Source: Ptychodera flava
Taxonomy: Eukaryota > Hemichordata > Enteropneusta > Ptychoderidae
DNA: 64,000 nt
Direction of reading: 5' to 3'
NCBI RefSeq assembly: GCF_041260155.1
Contig: NC_091931.1
Span: forward strand, 47,687,433 to 47,751,432
Shown: positions 11,289 to 22,984 of the stretch, piece after piece
Position numbering within the stretch: the stretch's first letter is position 1
How the letters are laid out: every line of letters starts with the position of its first letter
Notes under the pieces: generated by a model
What the model was told of the DNA's origin: nothing
The model's input: the letters and a program-made list of their open reading frames with translations, nothing else
The model's database searches: none
Program-made: the position numbers and the translations under genes

Positions 11289-14200
11289 CTGGAAGAAAAA
11301 TGTACAAATACATGAAAGAAAAAAGGAAAAGTATGATTGCCTTTAAATAATAACACATGATATCAAGGCATGATCACGATTTGTTACCTGTCCAAGGAAC
11401 GGTGTTCATAAATATAACATTGATAATTCCTAGTTATAGGTGAGAGTTGTTTTCCGTTTTTTCCCCACCAAAACCGAACTATTGCGTATAATTTAATCAC
11501 AGCAATTGAGAGCCCTTGCAATGAACCGCCATTTCTATTGACCGCTGCTCCTAAAAATACAACTTCATTGTATGTAGAGCTGGAGGTGTACATTATATCT
11601 GTTAGGGTTCTATTCTGAAATCATAACTCATATCTATTTCCCATAGTTATGATAGTTTGTGTCATAATCGTTATCCCCATTCATTCATTCATTCATTCAT
11701 CCATTCATCCATTCATTCATTCATTCATTCATTCATTCATGCATCGCTGCTTTCTTTTTCAACTTTATCATGGCCATGCAATCTATCGTCATCATTGCAT
11801 CACCATGTGCATTATGATATTATCTGCATTCATCGCAAAATTACGTGTATTTATGATTGTGTGCGCCGTCGCATTACTGTGTGCGCAAAGTATGTCCGGA
11901 GGAAAATACATAACTCCACACAATTTGATTGATTACATCGAATATGAAGGCAGTCGTTTTAGCATTAGTCTAGATGTACAAATGATGTCATAAATGGTCA
12001 TGATAGTATTTGAAGTAATTGTCAAGGCAGTAATGGCCATCTTGATTTGAAATTCAACAATAATGTTAGGCCAAAAAAAGAAAAAGAAATGTTTCTGGTC
12101 AGCGCGCGCGTCACTTGAACAACAGCGCGTCACCCTTTTTTCTGTCTTGGGCGGCGGACGCGGCTGACACCAACCAAAATGGCTGAAGAGAAAATGAAAA
12201 TTCTTTGGGGGGCATGATCAGTGAATGCATGAACAGTATATATGTGACTATATGATAAAACTATAAAACTGACCTCCTCCCTCCCTTGAGGGGGAAAAAA
12301 TAAAATAAAATGAGACCTGACCAGAAACATTTCTTTTTTTTTGGCCTTACAGAGAGACGGCACATATGAGAGATATTGCGTACTTAGCAATATTTCCTGA
12401 CACCGAACTCTATTCAACAACTATACAATAATGCGACTGCTACGATTATAGACCTATAAAGAACTGACAGACACAGGCCTACTTATTGAGCTTTGTCGAT
12501 GCTCTCCAGTCATTGTCATTTCTTAACCCTGGTAATTCATATAGGTATGGATATATTGTGAGTTTATGGCTACTTACTTGCTCGGAAAAGCATAAACATC
12601 GCAGCCCGAGTATCTGATGCTAGGAGAGAGAAAAATCTGCTTTGTGTCGAAGCCATCTGGCTTGTTTTCTTCTGTGTAATGTCCCGGACGCTCTCCAAGT
12701 TTTCTCCCTTCCATTTCGATATCTCCTGAAATCATTTTGAAAATGCAATAATTAAATTATACGAAATTAATAACATTGTGAAATTTAACAGGTATGAAGA
12801 TATTACACAGCTTCAAAACTACGGTGAAGGAAATATACCTGAACCAAACGAAACGGTAAAAGAGGGTGCAAAAGACTGAAAAGTATGCTTCGTCGAAAAG
12901 AAAATATTGTAAAGCGACAGGTGTATTATCCAGGGAAATTGAAGTTTTATTGATGGTCGACGTTGCCATTAAATAGCCGAGCTTAAAATTATATTAATCG
13001 AGGAAGACTAAATTACCTGTACAGCAAATACATCCGATGAATCGAATTTTAGTGTTTCATCTTCTTTTTAGCAATATTGGTAGTCCCTTTTGACCTCTCC
13101 TTCACACATATATGTTCTCATTTGATAATTTAACCGTCAAATAACGAACATGAGTCAATATCAAGCTAAATCAAATGATGTTCCCATTAAAGATATTTAC
13201 TTATATACTTGATATATACTTGGTGACACTTCAAGCTGAGGGGATTCTCCGACCACTGTGAATATTTTGGACTATAGCAGCACGCTTTTTTATCTTTGTG
13301 TTTTGTTTTGTGTTTTTTCTGTGTCCATGTTACATGTGCTGTCTATTTTCTTTTAGCTGGTCATTTTTGAATTGAATTTTTATCTGCTCATACTCGTTTA
13401 GAGGTGCCTCTTACTGAAGGTTAAAACATTGATATAGAAGACAAGACAAGATGACTAAAGTAATAATAATTTTGGTGTTTGTCTTTCTTGCATAACTGTA
13501 TGCCTCATAGGTGAAACGCATTGGATATATGTAACAATTATATTTTTCATTTGTAAACACAAAGCGTTCAATAATTCATAATGATTCTCAGCATTTCTCA
13601 CCCGGCATCAATAGATCTCCACACTCCAGGATCGGTTTTACAGTACAAAGATGAGTACCGTGGAATGCTGTGTGCCACTTGTTGAACACATCCAATGCAG
13701 CAGCTCTTCCTGAAAGTCTAAATGTTTGGATGTTGGTGAAAGTTAATGTAGTAAATATAAAAAACTCTCCATACTATTGTAGAAAAGACAATTTTATTGT
13801 GCACGTGTTTTCAGATGATGTCAAAATTTTAACATTTTCTATCATATTAGATGATAGTTACAGAGATTAATGTTTACGTGTTTACAGTAATGTAGAGAGA
13901 TAAGCAGAGCAGTAAAGGGTTCCTTATGCCCATTTTGAGTATTCAGAATAGCTGCAGCGCAAAGTCGGTCATTATTTTAAGTTTAAAAAGTCACCGTTGT
14001 CCATTACTTTTGTGGATTTTTGTAAAAATGACCTGCTTTGTCCTTCGTATTCAATATAGTTATGATGATTCCTCATAAAGTTTAATGAAGCTGATATGCA
14101 AAATTTAGGGACTGTCACTAATTGGCGGAGGAGGGAAGAGTTGACTGATATGTAGATAACAATAAAAGGTTAAAATTGCATTCGACATATGAAAACTACG

Positions 14201-14986
14201 ATTGAACACAATGAATGGCTATTTAAGTATGTCTTACCGAATTGCAAATCGGCACCAACCAATTGGCAAACCATAGTCTTTCGGTGGTTGACCACGTGAG
14301 TAATAAAGCTCATCTCCTCTTCCGATGTGACAAGAGTTACAATAACACATGTCGAACCTTGGTGCAAAAAAGGCATCTGAAAGTCGACAATAATAATTAA
14401 TGAAGGTAAAAGGAATATTAATGTAATTAATATAATTGACTAATGATCACCAATATAGGACCGGTCATATTTATCGTCTTGCTTCTTGACATTACCTGTC
14501 ACACAGAACTACAATGACAAAGTGCTCTTCGCTGTTTAAAACGTCTGGAATTTGAAACAGGCTAAATTGTATATTGGTATGGTTGTTAGTTGGTGACAAT
14601 GCGACAGTGTAATTGATCATCCAATGACCGTACTCCATGAAAAAAAATTAAAATCGCGGGCGAACTGAATATTCTCTCCTAACATGAACATAGTTATTGA
14701 TTTCCTTTATTGTCAGATGACACACAGTATGCAGTCGTTCTCATTAATTTATATTGAGATCAAAGTAATATTTTAGAAAACAGTTTAGCAGGGTGCACCT
14801 GGCATACATTAGAAGTGAGAAACAAGGAATAATTTAAAAGCCAGAACCAGTTGTTAAAATGTTAGGGCTCTAATTCGACGCAAAAATTAAATCGTAAACT
14901 TACCAGTGGAATTTAGACAAATGCAAGAGAACAAGAATACTTCGGATGAAGCGGGTTAATGCTTCCATTGCCCCTTTCTGAACACA

Positions 14987-15083
<97 letters not shown>

Positions 15084-18000
15084 TATATACATAAAATACT
15101 TCTGATAAAAATATAAATATATTATATATATATATATATATTCTATACATAAAATACTTCTGATAAAATATAAACGATTCAAGAAGACAATAACAAACGA
15201 ACAGTCTAAATAAAATATCCATCAAACCATAGACAAAATTTAGAATTCGAAAGGAGGATTGCAATTGGTTAAATGACACCTTTTGTCACTTTATGTTCGT
15301 TCTTGTTGGTCTAAGGCGTCTTCCCTTGTCAATTCGATTACCTATTTCTTATTTCCAATGCACACAACGACATGGATTGATCCAGAGCTCCCATGGAGAA
15401 CCGTCGCCGTGTTGGTTTATTGCTATTATCTTATAACAGTATATTGAAGTGCTGTTGTCAAACGTCAAAAAAGATCGCGCGTGCTCTAACCGTGGTATAT
15501 CGCGAATATAGTATGGCTAGTTTCACATTTCAACCAATCAGATCGCTGTATTTGCGCCACCAATGTACTGCTATGATATAGTATATGGTATAACACTGTC
15601 TTGTCATTGTTATTTGCTAGTAAAGTACTATCTTGGATCGATCAAATATTATGATAGCTAACAATGGGAAGAACATTTCGACATGTCATTTCTGTCTAAT
15701 ACACCGATGAAACCACTTTTCACTTTTCAGTGAAGTTATATGTTATACATTTGAGATTTCATACGGATGAGTACGGGAATTCCTCAATAAATATTATTAA
15801 TATTAAGCTTCCGATCGACAGTCCGTGGACAATACAGGGATTTAAATATAGCGATCCAAGACTGCTAAAATAGTTTGTATACGCAATGCAGCGACATAAC
15901 AATATTTGAGTATTAATAAATTGAGCTGCAAAATAACAAGCAACTTATATTTTTATGAAAGTGCGCTAGTACTTCAACGTCAGCGGATGCTAACACAGCT
16001 TCGTTCCAAATAAGCACTTAATGACCACAAGATTAAATTAGACGCGGATGGGATGTTACAAAATGAGCTAAGAAACCAAATATTTGGGCTCGCAACAGTA
16101 AAACTGTACTCTAAACGTATTTCAAATTCATGTAAATTGACCGGAACGTTACAGCCGTTTTTTCTACCATCAGCTAGAATCACAGACATTAGAAAAACGG
16201 AGATCAAACTAAACCATAAACCTTTAACACGGCACTAAACTTGTTTACAACTGATACAATCAGCTGCTTATCACAATCCTGCAATCCTGCAGTTTATCGA
16301 ATTAGGCAAGAGTACTTTTGAGTTTAAATGGATGGGCCCCTACTTTCAGAGAAATTAATGTATGGCATCTTAAGCCGCCGTTGAAGTAGTCAAATTCTGG
16401 GACGTACTGACAGTCAGACAAACTGACAAACAGACATACAGTCAAGAACAGATTAATTACTTTATGTGTGTAAACAGAGAAAGAAGTCTAAAACATCTTA
16501 CCGATCAAATCCATGGTCGCCTTAAATCGCTGGCACAACTCTCTGTACTTGCACGGGGCTGAAGATGCAGATGTATCACTTTTCGAAACTAAATAAATTA
16601 AAAACGAAACTGACTTAAAAGAGTGTGGTTATACAGTTGTAGCACAGTAATGGGCTCCTTTCATAAAGAATTTTAGACGTCTCTTAGCAGCGAAAATCTA
16701 CATTGACCCGTCCGTAAGTTAGCGCTGGAGTCTCTCATGCCGTGTATATCACAAATGTATATAATTCTTGTTCAGATAATAACTGCCTCTCTGCTCCCTC
16801 TAACTAATTTACATTATTTAAAAACACATTTTGTACAATTGCTGATACAATACCGCCACCGGATGTTTACGACCATAACGAACGATTTCGGCATGACTAA
16901 GCTTACAGCTTTAAATAAAAAGCATGATTCGAAACACCGATTAAATAAATCTGATGCACTTGTTACTATAAACTCTTCCCTAAAACACCGTACTGCAACA
17001 CTAAGTTTATTTGATTAAATTATTAATGTTTAGGTCTTCCATGCCGTATTAGTTTTTGTAGCATATCATGGTAGAAGAACTTCACTAGAAATAGCAAAAT
17101 ATGTGAAGATATCAGCAGCTGAAGACAAAAATAAAGAGACACTTGGTATACGGGTTTTATCTTTCGCATTCTAAAGTTCATCGGGTAACATGTCTTACCC
17201 CATCGAGGACGTGGAGGTAAAGGCGGCTTGAGTAGTATTATCGCCCTCTCTGCTGCCTGTTTCACAGCAGAAGGATCACCCTTGGCGAGCACGATCAACG
17301 TTTTCATGGCATCTGTCTCCTCTGCTATTTGTTTTCGAATGGACTCAAGTTTACACAGAGTACATAATGCATTGATGGCACACTCCTGTTCGACTGGGAG
17401 ATCCTTGTGCGCTAACTTTAGCAGCAAAGGAACGATGCCGTTATTAACCAAACTTATCTTATTTTTGTCGTAGATGCTGATGTTGCCGATACCAACCACA
17501 AGTTCAAGTACTCCGAAACCCTTACATCGATGCGACTGAGTATCTATAGCCACATCAAGGGTACGAACAATAGATTCTATGATTTATCTTCCGCTTCGAG
17601 AAGATGTTTCTTGCTGTTTTCCATGATGTGTGACAAGGTAAGGAGAGCAGTTGCAGCCATATCAGTATCATCTGACCGGACGTAGGGAGCTATTTTGTCA
17701 ATGGCTCCACATTCACGGTAGATTTGTCTGTTGTCTGCAGCGATGGAACAATTGTGCAGAACATTAATCGACATGGCGACGAAAGAATGCAATTTCTGAA
17801 AACAAATCAATGAAAACAACACTTACTGATTTGCGAAAGCCATATAAGTGTAACGTGTAAGTGAATGTAGGTGCAAGAATACTCTTTGATGCAAATATTG
17901 GAAACATTATGCCATAAGCTCATGTTAATGAGTACCTTGTGATAGTTATGACAGGGACTTCTTTTGTTGTAAACAATGGTACTTTATAGACAAACCAAAT

Positions 18001-21000
18001 ATGTTCATCTGCAGGCAATACTCCTTCAAACGAGAAACACTGCTTTGATACTGAGTATTTCACAGGTAATACGAAATTGAATAAGACAAAAATGAACGCT
18101 TCCCGTTGTGGAACTTCCTTTCGAAATAGGTATTTGAGATATTCGGTGACAACTCAAGAAAAACCTACGTGATGGTTTAACTGCAACACGAATAGTCGTC
18201 TGCTATTAAGTATTTCCATAATGGTCAAAGCAAAGTAGCGCCTTGATTAAGTTAGTGTACGCCTCGAAACTAATAAATTTTATATTTTTGTAAAAGTAAG
18301 GCGACAATTTCTTAATTCAGAGATCTTCAAAAGAGAATTCGAATGCTTTTTCCCGGGGCGCATTAGTAAGATGCTGTTATATTTGACTTTGTTGTATGTA
18401 CCAGTGAATTGCTGTATGTTCTGTGCTGTTTTTCTGTCTGTGGTTGTAACACTTGACCATGTATTCACGGATTGTAACTTATTATCATTTGATTCTGGAT
18501 AGGTATGATTGTGATTATTTTAAGTCGTTGAGACTTAAACCTACCCCATCGTTATTATAGCTGTCGCTATATTTATGAATACTATCAAGTAAATCACTCA
18601 AAAGGCCACATTGCCCACACTGTCTGCACAGTTTCAAGCTGATATCAGTGCAATTCATTAACGTCATCAGGACAACATCTATGGAATCCCACTTGCTGTC
18701 CATCAGATCTGCTTCACTCATCAGCTTGTCCAGGAGGAATTTAAGTTCATCTGCCACTCCAAGATTTGCCAGGTGATCGCCGAATTTCTGTTTAAACTCA
18801 TTACTGCAGATCATCATAGTTGGTTGTAATATATACAGATACACCAACTTTATTGTGAGGTCCATATCACGCTCAGCAAAGTCTCTCAACCCCAAGATAA
18901 GCATTCTCATTTGCTTGATTACAGAATCAGGATCTGCTTTGTAATCTTCAACAGTTGGCGCAGTCTGTACATCAAAAGATGTTATCTCAGATGCCTCTTC
19001 CACATATCTGCTCTCTGTAAAATAACATTTGGTGAGTCAGTGTAAACATCCTTCTAAATGTTATCTCAAGTTCACGGAAAAAATCGATACGTCAAAAACA
19101 TTGTAAATTGTAGCCGCTTTCTCTGATACAAAGCACTCAATAATAGAATCAAAATTGCTGGGAGGATCCAAGAAAACAAACTTTGTACATTCTGTCTTTG
19201 TGTAAATTTAACCTTTAAAACTCCCAGTCTCACACTGTTTACTAAGATAATCGATGCACTCTGATTTATCCCTACATAAACGATTACAGTCACACACGAA
19301 TAGAAAAATGACATAACAAATTACATAGCAGAGAGAAAGAGGAAATTTTGAATATCAAGACCAGAAAATACCGTTCTTAATAAAAAATCATTTTCTCGCT
19401 AATAGTATAAAAAATGCACCGCAAATTCAGGTAACCTATTGCAAAATCACATTTTACTATGTATATATTTATTTATTGAACTAAATTCTTGACTTTTCTT
19501 TTTCTAATTTACAGCACACTGTGCCATTTACACATTGTTCTATTACTAGCGGCCATTTTATGCGGCGTACAGCTCATTGCATATAATTTTGAAACTTTAC
19601 AAACTCATATCATGTATCTCTCACGTTTTATGAAACTGATATGAACTTTCCATTTTTACAAAAATCACAGTACTCTTTTCAAAGACCTACCGCAAATCAT
19701 GGCAGAGTTTGTTCTACCATATAAGTCAACCACACAATAAAGCTTATTAACATCTGGGAAATGATGCAAATGCAAGTCAAGCGTTGTTACTTCCTCTCCG
19801 TTCAGACCGAAATGAAGAATGCCCTCTTCTGATAGTGTCACACTAATTGTATCGCCAACCTGAAATATTGATAGTTTAATTTTCTTGCAGTGGATAAATG
19901 CTAATACTACTTAATAAAGAGTGAAAATGCTTTACCATGTCTAACCACTTACTAAGTAAGATAAACTAGTTGCTGTACCTTAAAACAATTGGTTCATTAG
20001 AGCAGACAGTGCATTGCAGTGTGTTTCCAAGGCAAAACCAAAGTTGCTTGCAATCGATAGTCAATTGGAGGGCCAGGATCGAAGTGTGAGGCCAAAGGCC
20101 GAACCTCGCTAGTAGTGTAAAGAATAGAAGGTTTGATACAACAAAGTGGCGAGAAATCTCGGACCCTCGATCGACAATCCAGGCAAAGTGTGAAATGTAA
20201 AAGTATGCGCTACGATTTTTACACGAGGAGATCAGATTGCGCATTATCGCCATTACACGTATGTACCCTATGTGAACTCATAGCAACGCAATCGGTTGAG
20301 TGCAAATGCGATGGAGTCTGTCACCGCGATTGCGATCGCATCGAAAGTATTTACATTGCAAGTGGTAAGTTTGCCTTGTAGGCCTACATGCCTGAATTTA
20401 TTTACCACTGCCCGGGGACATTTACGACATGGTTTCTGTCACAAACGCGCGATTTACTGATACACGGTCACAACTGCAGGCCCTTTCAAATCCAGCATAG
20501 CTGTTGCCGTTAGCTGTGAAAGTATAACTGACCATAATTTTCAATAAGAGATCGCGACGCGACTTACCGTGCAATTTTCTAAATCTTCTTCCAGTGTCAT
20601 AATCACTTCACCCTTGCGTTGTAAACTGTTTCCTGACCATATGATATTGGAACGTGAAGTACTTTCTGTAATAGTCAATGGAAAATCAAGCGATTGTGGT
20701 GATAGAGATGTCACTCCAATCTCAATGTTTTCCGACCACTTGTCAACCATAGACGTCATCTCTACTTTGAAAGATTCGTTTGCCAGCAAATGTTGTTCTG
20801 TTATTGCCACACCGTCGTAGTAAATTAACAAGGGTCTTTCAGAGAGACCGAAAAGAAAAGTAATTAGTCTGCTTCATTGCTAGGAAGAAAGAGATCTAGA
20901 CATTGTTAAATACGACAGCAAAAGTGGTCCAATACTCAGTATCATTAAAAAGATTCGAATAAACGACTAACCAGGTCCAATTAACAAATAGATAAAAGTC

Positions 21001-21304
21001 AATAACAATAGGTCCATCTTGAACATCTTGAACAGCGTTAACCAAGGGCAGTATCAGCACATTCATTCGTAATGCGGTGAAGTTATTAGAGTATCATATC
21101 GAGGTTTCGTTTTGAAAACGTACCTTCTTCTTTTCGCTTATCGTCCATTTTCACTGACTATAACGTTGTCACAGCAATGGGGATAAAATGAGTAAAATGC
21201 AGAACCTGGTTGAAGTTGGTCACTGTCACCATCGGTGTCATAATCCCAACTGTCCGACTCGTCGCTGTCATATTCACACTTACTTGAATCCCATTTTGCT
21301 ATGG
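11084..21304 (-). CDS. Neuralized-domain, ARM-repeat protein with FHGT module
   Basis: Ten exons, about 790 residues: acidic linker; NHR domain (roughly residues 40-210); helical segment (210-370); ARM repeats (370-570); short linker; C-terminal module (600-790). NHR domains bind proteins and act in ubiquitin-ligase contexts; ARM repeats are scaffolds. The C-terminal module has a CYCNSC cysteine pair, GWCRF, WHTAFHGT and SPSIRYSG motifs and a VGPETIGA to ELEWFTK tail. I associate it with Neuralized-like proteins, and its HGT and Y motifs recall ADP-ribosyltransferases (inference). Splice phases agree at all junctions downstream of the NHR apart from the ARM exon. Lesions are a frameshift near 17567 and an AT donor at 21141-21140. 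The true 5' end is not established. No RING or TIR domain was seen. Confidence 0.8.
11289..12577. other. Intron with CATT repeat and a small MITE
   Basis: It contains a (CATT)n tract at 11684-11742 and the TTA-flanked element at 12069-12346. No coding sequence of its own was recognised. Confidence 0.7.
12069..12346. mobile_element. 278-bp MITE, TTA duplication, GGCCAAAAAAA ends
   Basis: GGCCAAAAAAAG at the left and CTTTTTTTTGGCC at the right are parts of inverted termini that extend through ATGTTTCTGGTCA. TTA flanks both sides (12066-12068, 12347-12349). The interior holds GCGCGCG and GCGTCAC. Termini and duplication match the element at 29017-29505. PIF/Harbinger-type by duplication and GG start (inference). 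Confidence 0.85.
12578..12725 (-). CDS. Neuralized/ARM gene, exon with SPSIRYSG motif
   Basis: Acceptor TTTCAG and donor GTAAGT flank 148 nt. It encodes EMEGRKLGERPGHY, PDGFDTKQIFLSP and SIRYSGCDVYAFPS. The Tyr of RYSG (12610-12612) sits where ADP-ribosyltransferases place the second triad residue after an HGT motif; this alignment is inferred. Phase 1 in, phase 2 out. Confidence 0.88.
12726..13601. other. Intron, nothing recognised
   Basis: AT-rich intron without coding potential or repeats. Confidence 0.7.
13602..13705 (-). CDS. Neuralized/ARM gene, exon with WHTAFHGT motif
   Basis: It encodes LDVFNKWHTAFHGT, then VKPILECGDLLMPG, ending at donor GTGAGA. Phase continuity requires the acceptor GGAAG before 13705; a stronger-looking TTTCAG four bases upstream would shift the frame. 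The pattern HGT, then PIL..G resembles the HGT loop of PARP/KptA-like ADP-ribosyltransferases; the His codon is 13660-13662. Confidence 0.85.
13706..14237. other. Intron, nothing recognised
   Basis: No coding signal or repeat. Confidence 0.65.
14238..14376 (-). CDS. Neuralized/ARM gene, Cys-rich exon
   Basis: 139 nt between acceptor and donor GTAAGA. The correct frame, fixed by neighbouring phases, gives FDMCYCNSCHIGRGDE, YYSRGQPPKDYGLP and IGWCRFAIR. It is not the frame with the long open ORF. Cys-X-Cys-X2-Cys-His suggests a small metal site. Confidence 0.87.
14990..15080. repeat. (TA)n microsatellite inside intron
   Basis: A long TA tract, followed by a shorter TA run at 15120-15141. Flanking AAAATACTTCTGATAAAATA occurs twice (near 15093 and 15150), a short local duplication. 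Confidence 0.95.
15142..16501. other. Rest of a 2.1-kb intron
   Basis: No exon is required here by the phases. No terminal repeats or RNA genes recognised. Confidence 0.6.
16502..16588 (-). CDS. Neuralized/ARM gene, linker exon
   Basis: 87 nt; donor GTAAGA follows 16502. It encodes SKSDTSASSAPCKYRELCQR and a short KATMDLIG tail, a Ser-rich linker between the ARM region and the C-terminal module. Phase 1 in and out, matching both neighbours. Confidence 0.78.
17199..17795 (-). CDS. Neuralized/ARM gene, Armadillo exon with frameshift
   Basis: Acceptor TTTTCAG and donor GTAAGA bound 597 nt. The 5' part encodes MSINVLHNCSIAADNRQIYR to SKKHLLEAEDKS and then meets TAG at 17568-17570. The 3' part, in another frame, encodes VRTLDVAIDTQSHRCKGFG, GIVPLLLKLAHKDLPVEQEC and RKQIAEETDAMKTLIVLAKG, which are ARM-type helices. 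The neighbouring phases require 3n+1 nt, so 597 is one base short, exactly what a single-base deletion near 17567 explains. No homopolymer is present there. The duplicated acidic-to-helical pattern is typical of invertebrate ARM proteins. Confidence 0.85.
17796..18544. other. Intron, nothing recognised
   Basis: No supported feature; minus-strand ORFs here lack family character. Confidence 0.6.
18545..19014 (-). CDS. Neuralized/ARM gene, helical exon
   Basis: 470 nt from acceptor TTTTACAG to donor GTAGGT. It encodes about 156 residues: VIKQMRMLILGLRDFAERDM, LVYLYILQPTMMICSNEFKQ, ADELKFLLDKLMSEADLMDS and SLKLCRQCGQCGLLSDLLDS. The amphipathic helices look like the first, degenerate ARM repeats. 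Phase 1 in, phase 0 out fits both neighbours. Confidence 0.87.
19691..19859 (-). CDS. Neuralized/ARM gene, NHR domain second half
   Basis: 169 nt, acceptor TTTCAG, donor GTAGGT. It encodes VGDTISVTLSEEGILHFGLN, then YCVVDLYGRTNSAMIC. GD-x-V/I near the start, LHF-x-(V/L)NG and the VVDLYG signature are the hallmarks of the distal NHR domain. Phase 0 in, 1 out. Confidence 0.92.
19860..20567. other. Intron within the NHR domain
   Basis: No supported features; the minus-strand ORF at 19966-20253 has no family character. Confidence 0.6.
20568..20871 (-). CDS. Neuralized/ARM gene, NHR domain first half
   Basis: It encodes RLITFLFGLSERPLLIYYDG, FKVEMTSMVDKWSENIEIGV and FPLTITESTSRSNIIWSGNS, ending at donor GTAAGT. 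FSxRPL, FxVxI and WSGxIxIGVT patterns of the NHR family are recognisable. The acceptor is either AAG before 20871 or CAG before 20868; both give the required one leading base. A TGA lies just upstream in frame, so the exon cannot extend further. Confidence 0.88.
21142..21304 (-). CDS. Neuralized/ARM gene, acidic exon with lost donor
   Basis: Acceptor TTGTTACAG precedes 21304. It encodes KCEYDSDESDSWDYDTDGDS followed by YSFYPHCCDNVIVSENGR, the start of an NHR domain (PHC-x-NV-x-(L/V)S-x-G-R). After GGACG the sequence reads ATAAGC where GTAAGC would be a good donor, and without splicing the frame stops at TAA 21138-21140. Ending at 21142 gives phase 2, which matches the next exon. The upstream partner exon is unknown (phase 1 needed). 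Confidence 0.75.
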
Positions 21305-21576
21305 CTGTAACAACAATGCAATAAAACGAAGGTAAGGTTGCAGAAGCAATAGCTTGTTCCTTGGTGAGTGGCACAGCGTAACCCTTTTAACCATATATCG
21401 CTTGCTGATAACCTTGCGCGACAAATCAGTGCCCAAACAAAGTGAACTTGATGTTCAAAATAATTTTGTTCAGAGCATATGCCGCAAAACGAGTAACAAA
21501 ATTAAAATTACAGAGACTGTTTACCACGTTCAGGATGTGACGAAATCAAATGTGAATTTTATGTTAACTTTACTAC

Positions 21577-21645
21577 CTTTAGCCGCACAACGCCTGATCC
21601 CTTTTCAGTTTCTTCGATCTTGAGTTCCCCATTTCGATCCCGGAT
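21577..21645 (-). CDS. Candidate 23-codon exon upstream of the Neuralized gene
   Basis: Acceptor TTCTGTAG and donor GTAGTA flank an open frame reading IRDRNGELKIEETEKGSGVV and RLK. Its end phase (0) does not match the next exon's requirement (1), so it either joins an unseen exon or is not used. Confidence 0.3.
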
Positions 21646-22795
21646 CTACAGAACAAAAACAATCATTTGAAAAACAAACAAAATATGCAAGTTAGCGTTT
21701 ACCCTTTGATAAACTTTGAAACAATGGATCTTACAAACTCATATCTTTCACGAATTGACATAAACCTCATGCTGTCAGCACTATTTAAAACCGGAATGAA
21801 CGTCGTAGTAGTCAAATGCTGGACAAAATGAATGACACCAGTGACGATTTATCACTGAGGAACTGATATTGGCCTTGACATACTTCACGGAGGAGGACAA
21901 GTTCGAATTAGCGGTGTCACCAGAGTCAAGTTAACTTCAGAAGTGGGGCATTTCATTCCGTGCATAATTCATGATGCGGGTTGTCCATTTGTGTGCCCAC
22001 TTAGGAAATAGGAAAGGCCAACAAATATTTAAAACAAAATTTCTCGCAAATCTGATTGTACGGAAGTGATAACTTTTATGTTGTTGGGACATTCTAATAT
22101 ATGCATAATAATGTAAGTTTAAGTTTAGTGTTGAACTCCTATACAGAGAATATATACGACGGTATAAATACAGTCAAACTACTACGCAAACCTGATTTGA
22201 CTAACAGGGGAAAGCATTGGTATAAATTTAGTATGTCTTCACTTAGATGGACAAGTTGGGATCAGTATATGACATATCCTTGATTTAAAGCGCTGAAGTG
22301 ACCTGGATCTTTGCTTTCAGTGCAAAAGAAAGCTATTTTGTGTTTGTCACAGGCATGATGCGTCACAGTAAGTGGTCAATGGCGTAAACAATGGCGGTCA
22401 CTACACTGTATCTGATCCCTTGTCGTCTGGTGATGCACCCAGTACTTCGAGCTCTCGCCATTAACGAACTTTTACATCGCAAAGCTTTTCCCTAGCGAGG
22501 GTTCATTTTACTGGTAATATTATCATCAATGATTTAAGTCTTCTGTGTTTCATGTTAAACAAGATAGATATTCTTCCTTTCGATGTTATCGTAATTTTAT
22601 GCGTCATAACATACAGTGAATATGACATAGAGTTGGCCAAATCTTTGATTTTTGGTCTGTTTGGCGAGTTCTGTTCGTGTTGCCTTAAAAGACTACAAGA
22701 TCAGAGATTAATGACCGTCTAATATGCGAGATATTAGACTATTTTATTGAAAATTTAATGTGATGACATACCGTGCTGTGTAACAAAGTACTTAC
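21646..22795. other. Non-coding stretch
   Basis: No supported features on either strand. Confidence 0.5.
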
Positions 22796-22878
22796 CGAAG
22801 CTACCTCCTTTTGACTATAATCATATGTATGCTTCTTTATTGTCTCGAATCCATCAGATGAAAATTTACCTTGATGTC
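22796..22878 (-). CDS. Candidate 27-codon exon
   Basis: Strong donor GTAAGTAC; weak acceptor CTTGAG. The open frame reads HQGKFSSDGFETIKKHTYDY then SQKEVAS. It lies between the possible 5' exons and the Neuralized exons, but phases do not join it cleanly. Confidence 0.3.
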
Positions 22879-22984
22879 CTCAAGCATGATGTGAACAGTA
22901 TGTCAAAACTCTATTTATTAATTACCATTGTCATTCGACAAATTAAAGCGGCTGTGTGTGGTTAGTTTTCAAAAAAGTCATCTG

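Noticed and set aside
14170..14376. Long open frame over the Cys-rich exon
   Set aside because: Neighbouring exon phases select a different frame, which carries the recognisable FDMCYCNSC and GWCRF motifs.
17023..17198. 3' extension of the ARM ORF (continues to 17023)
   Set aside because: A good donor at 17198-17197 and loss of ARM character after RPRW show it is intron read-through.
21126..21149. Short first exon reading MDDKRKEE with donor GTACGT on the minus strand
   Set aside because: Its phase does not fit the NHR exon, and NHR homology runs through the region in another frame.
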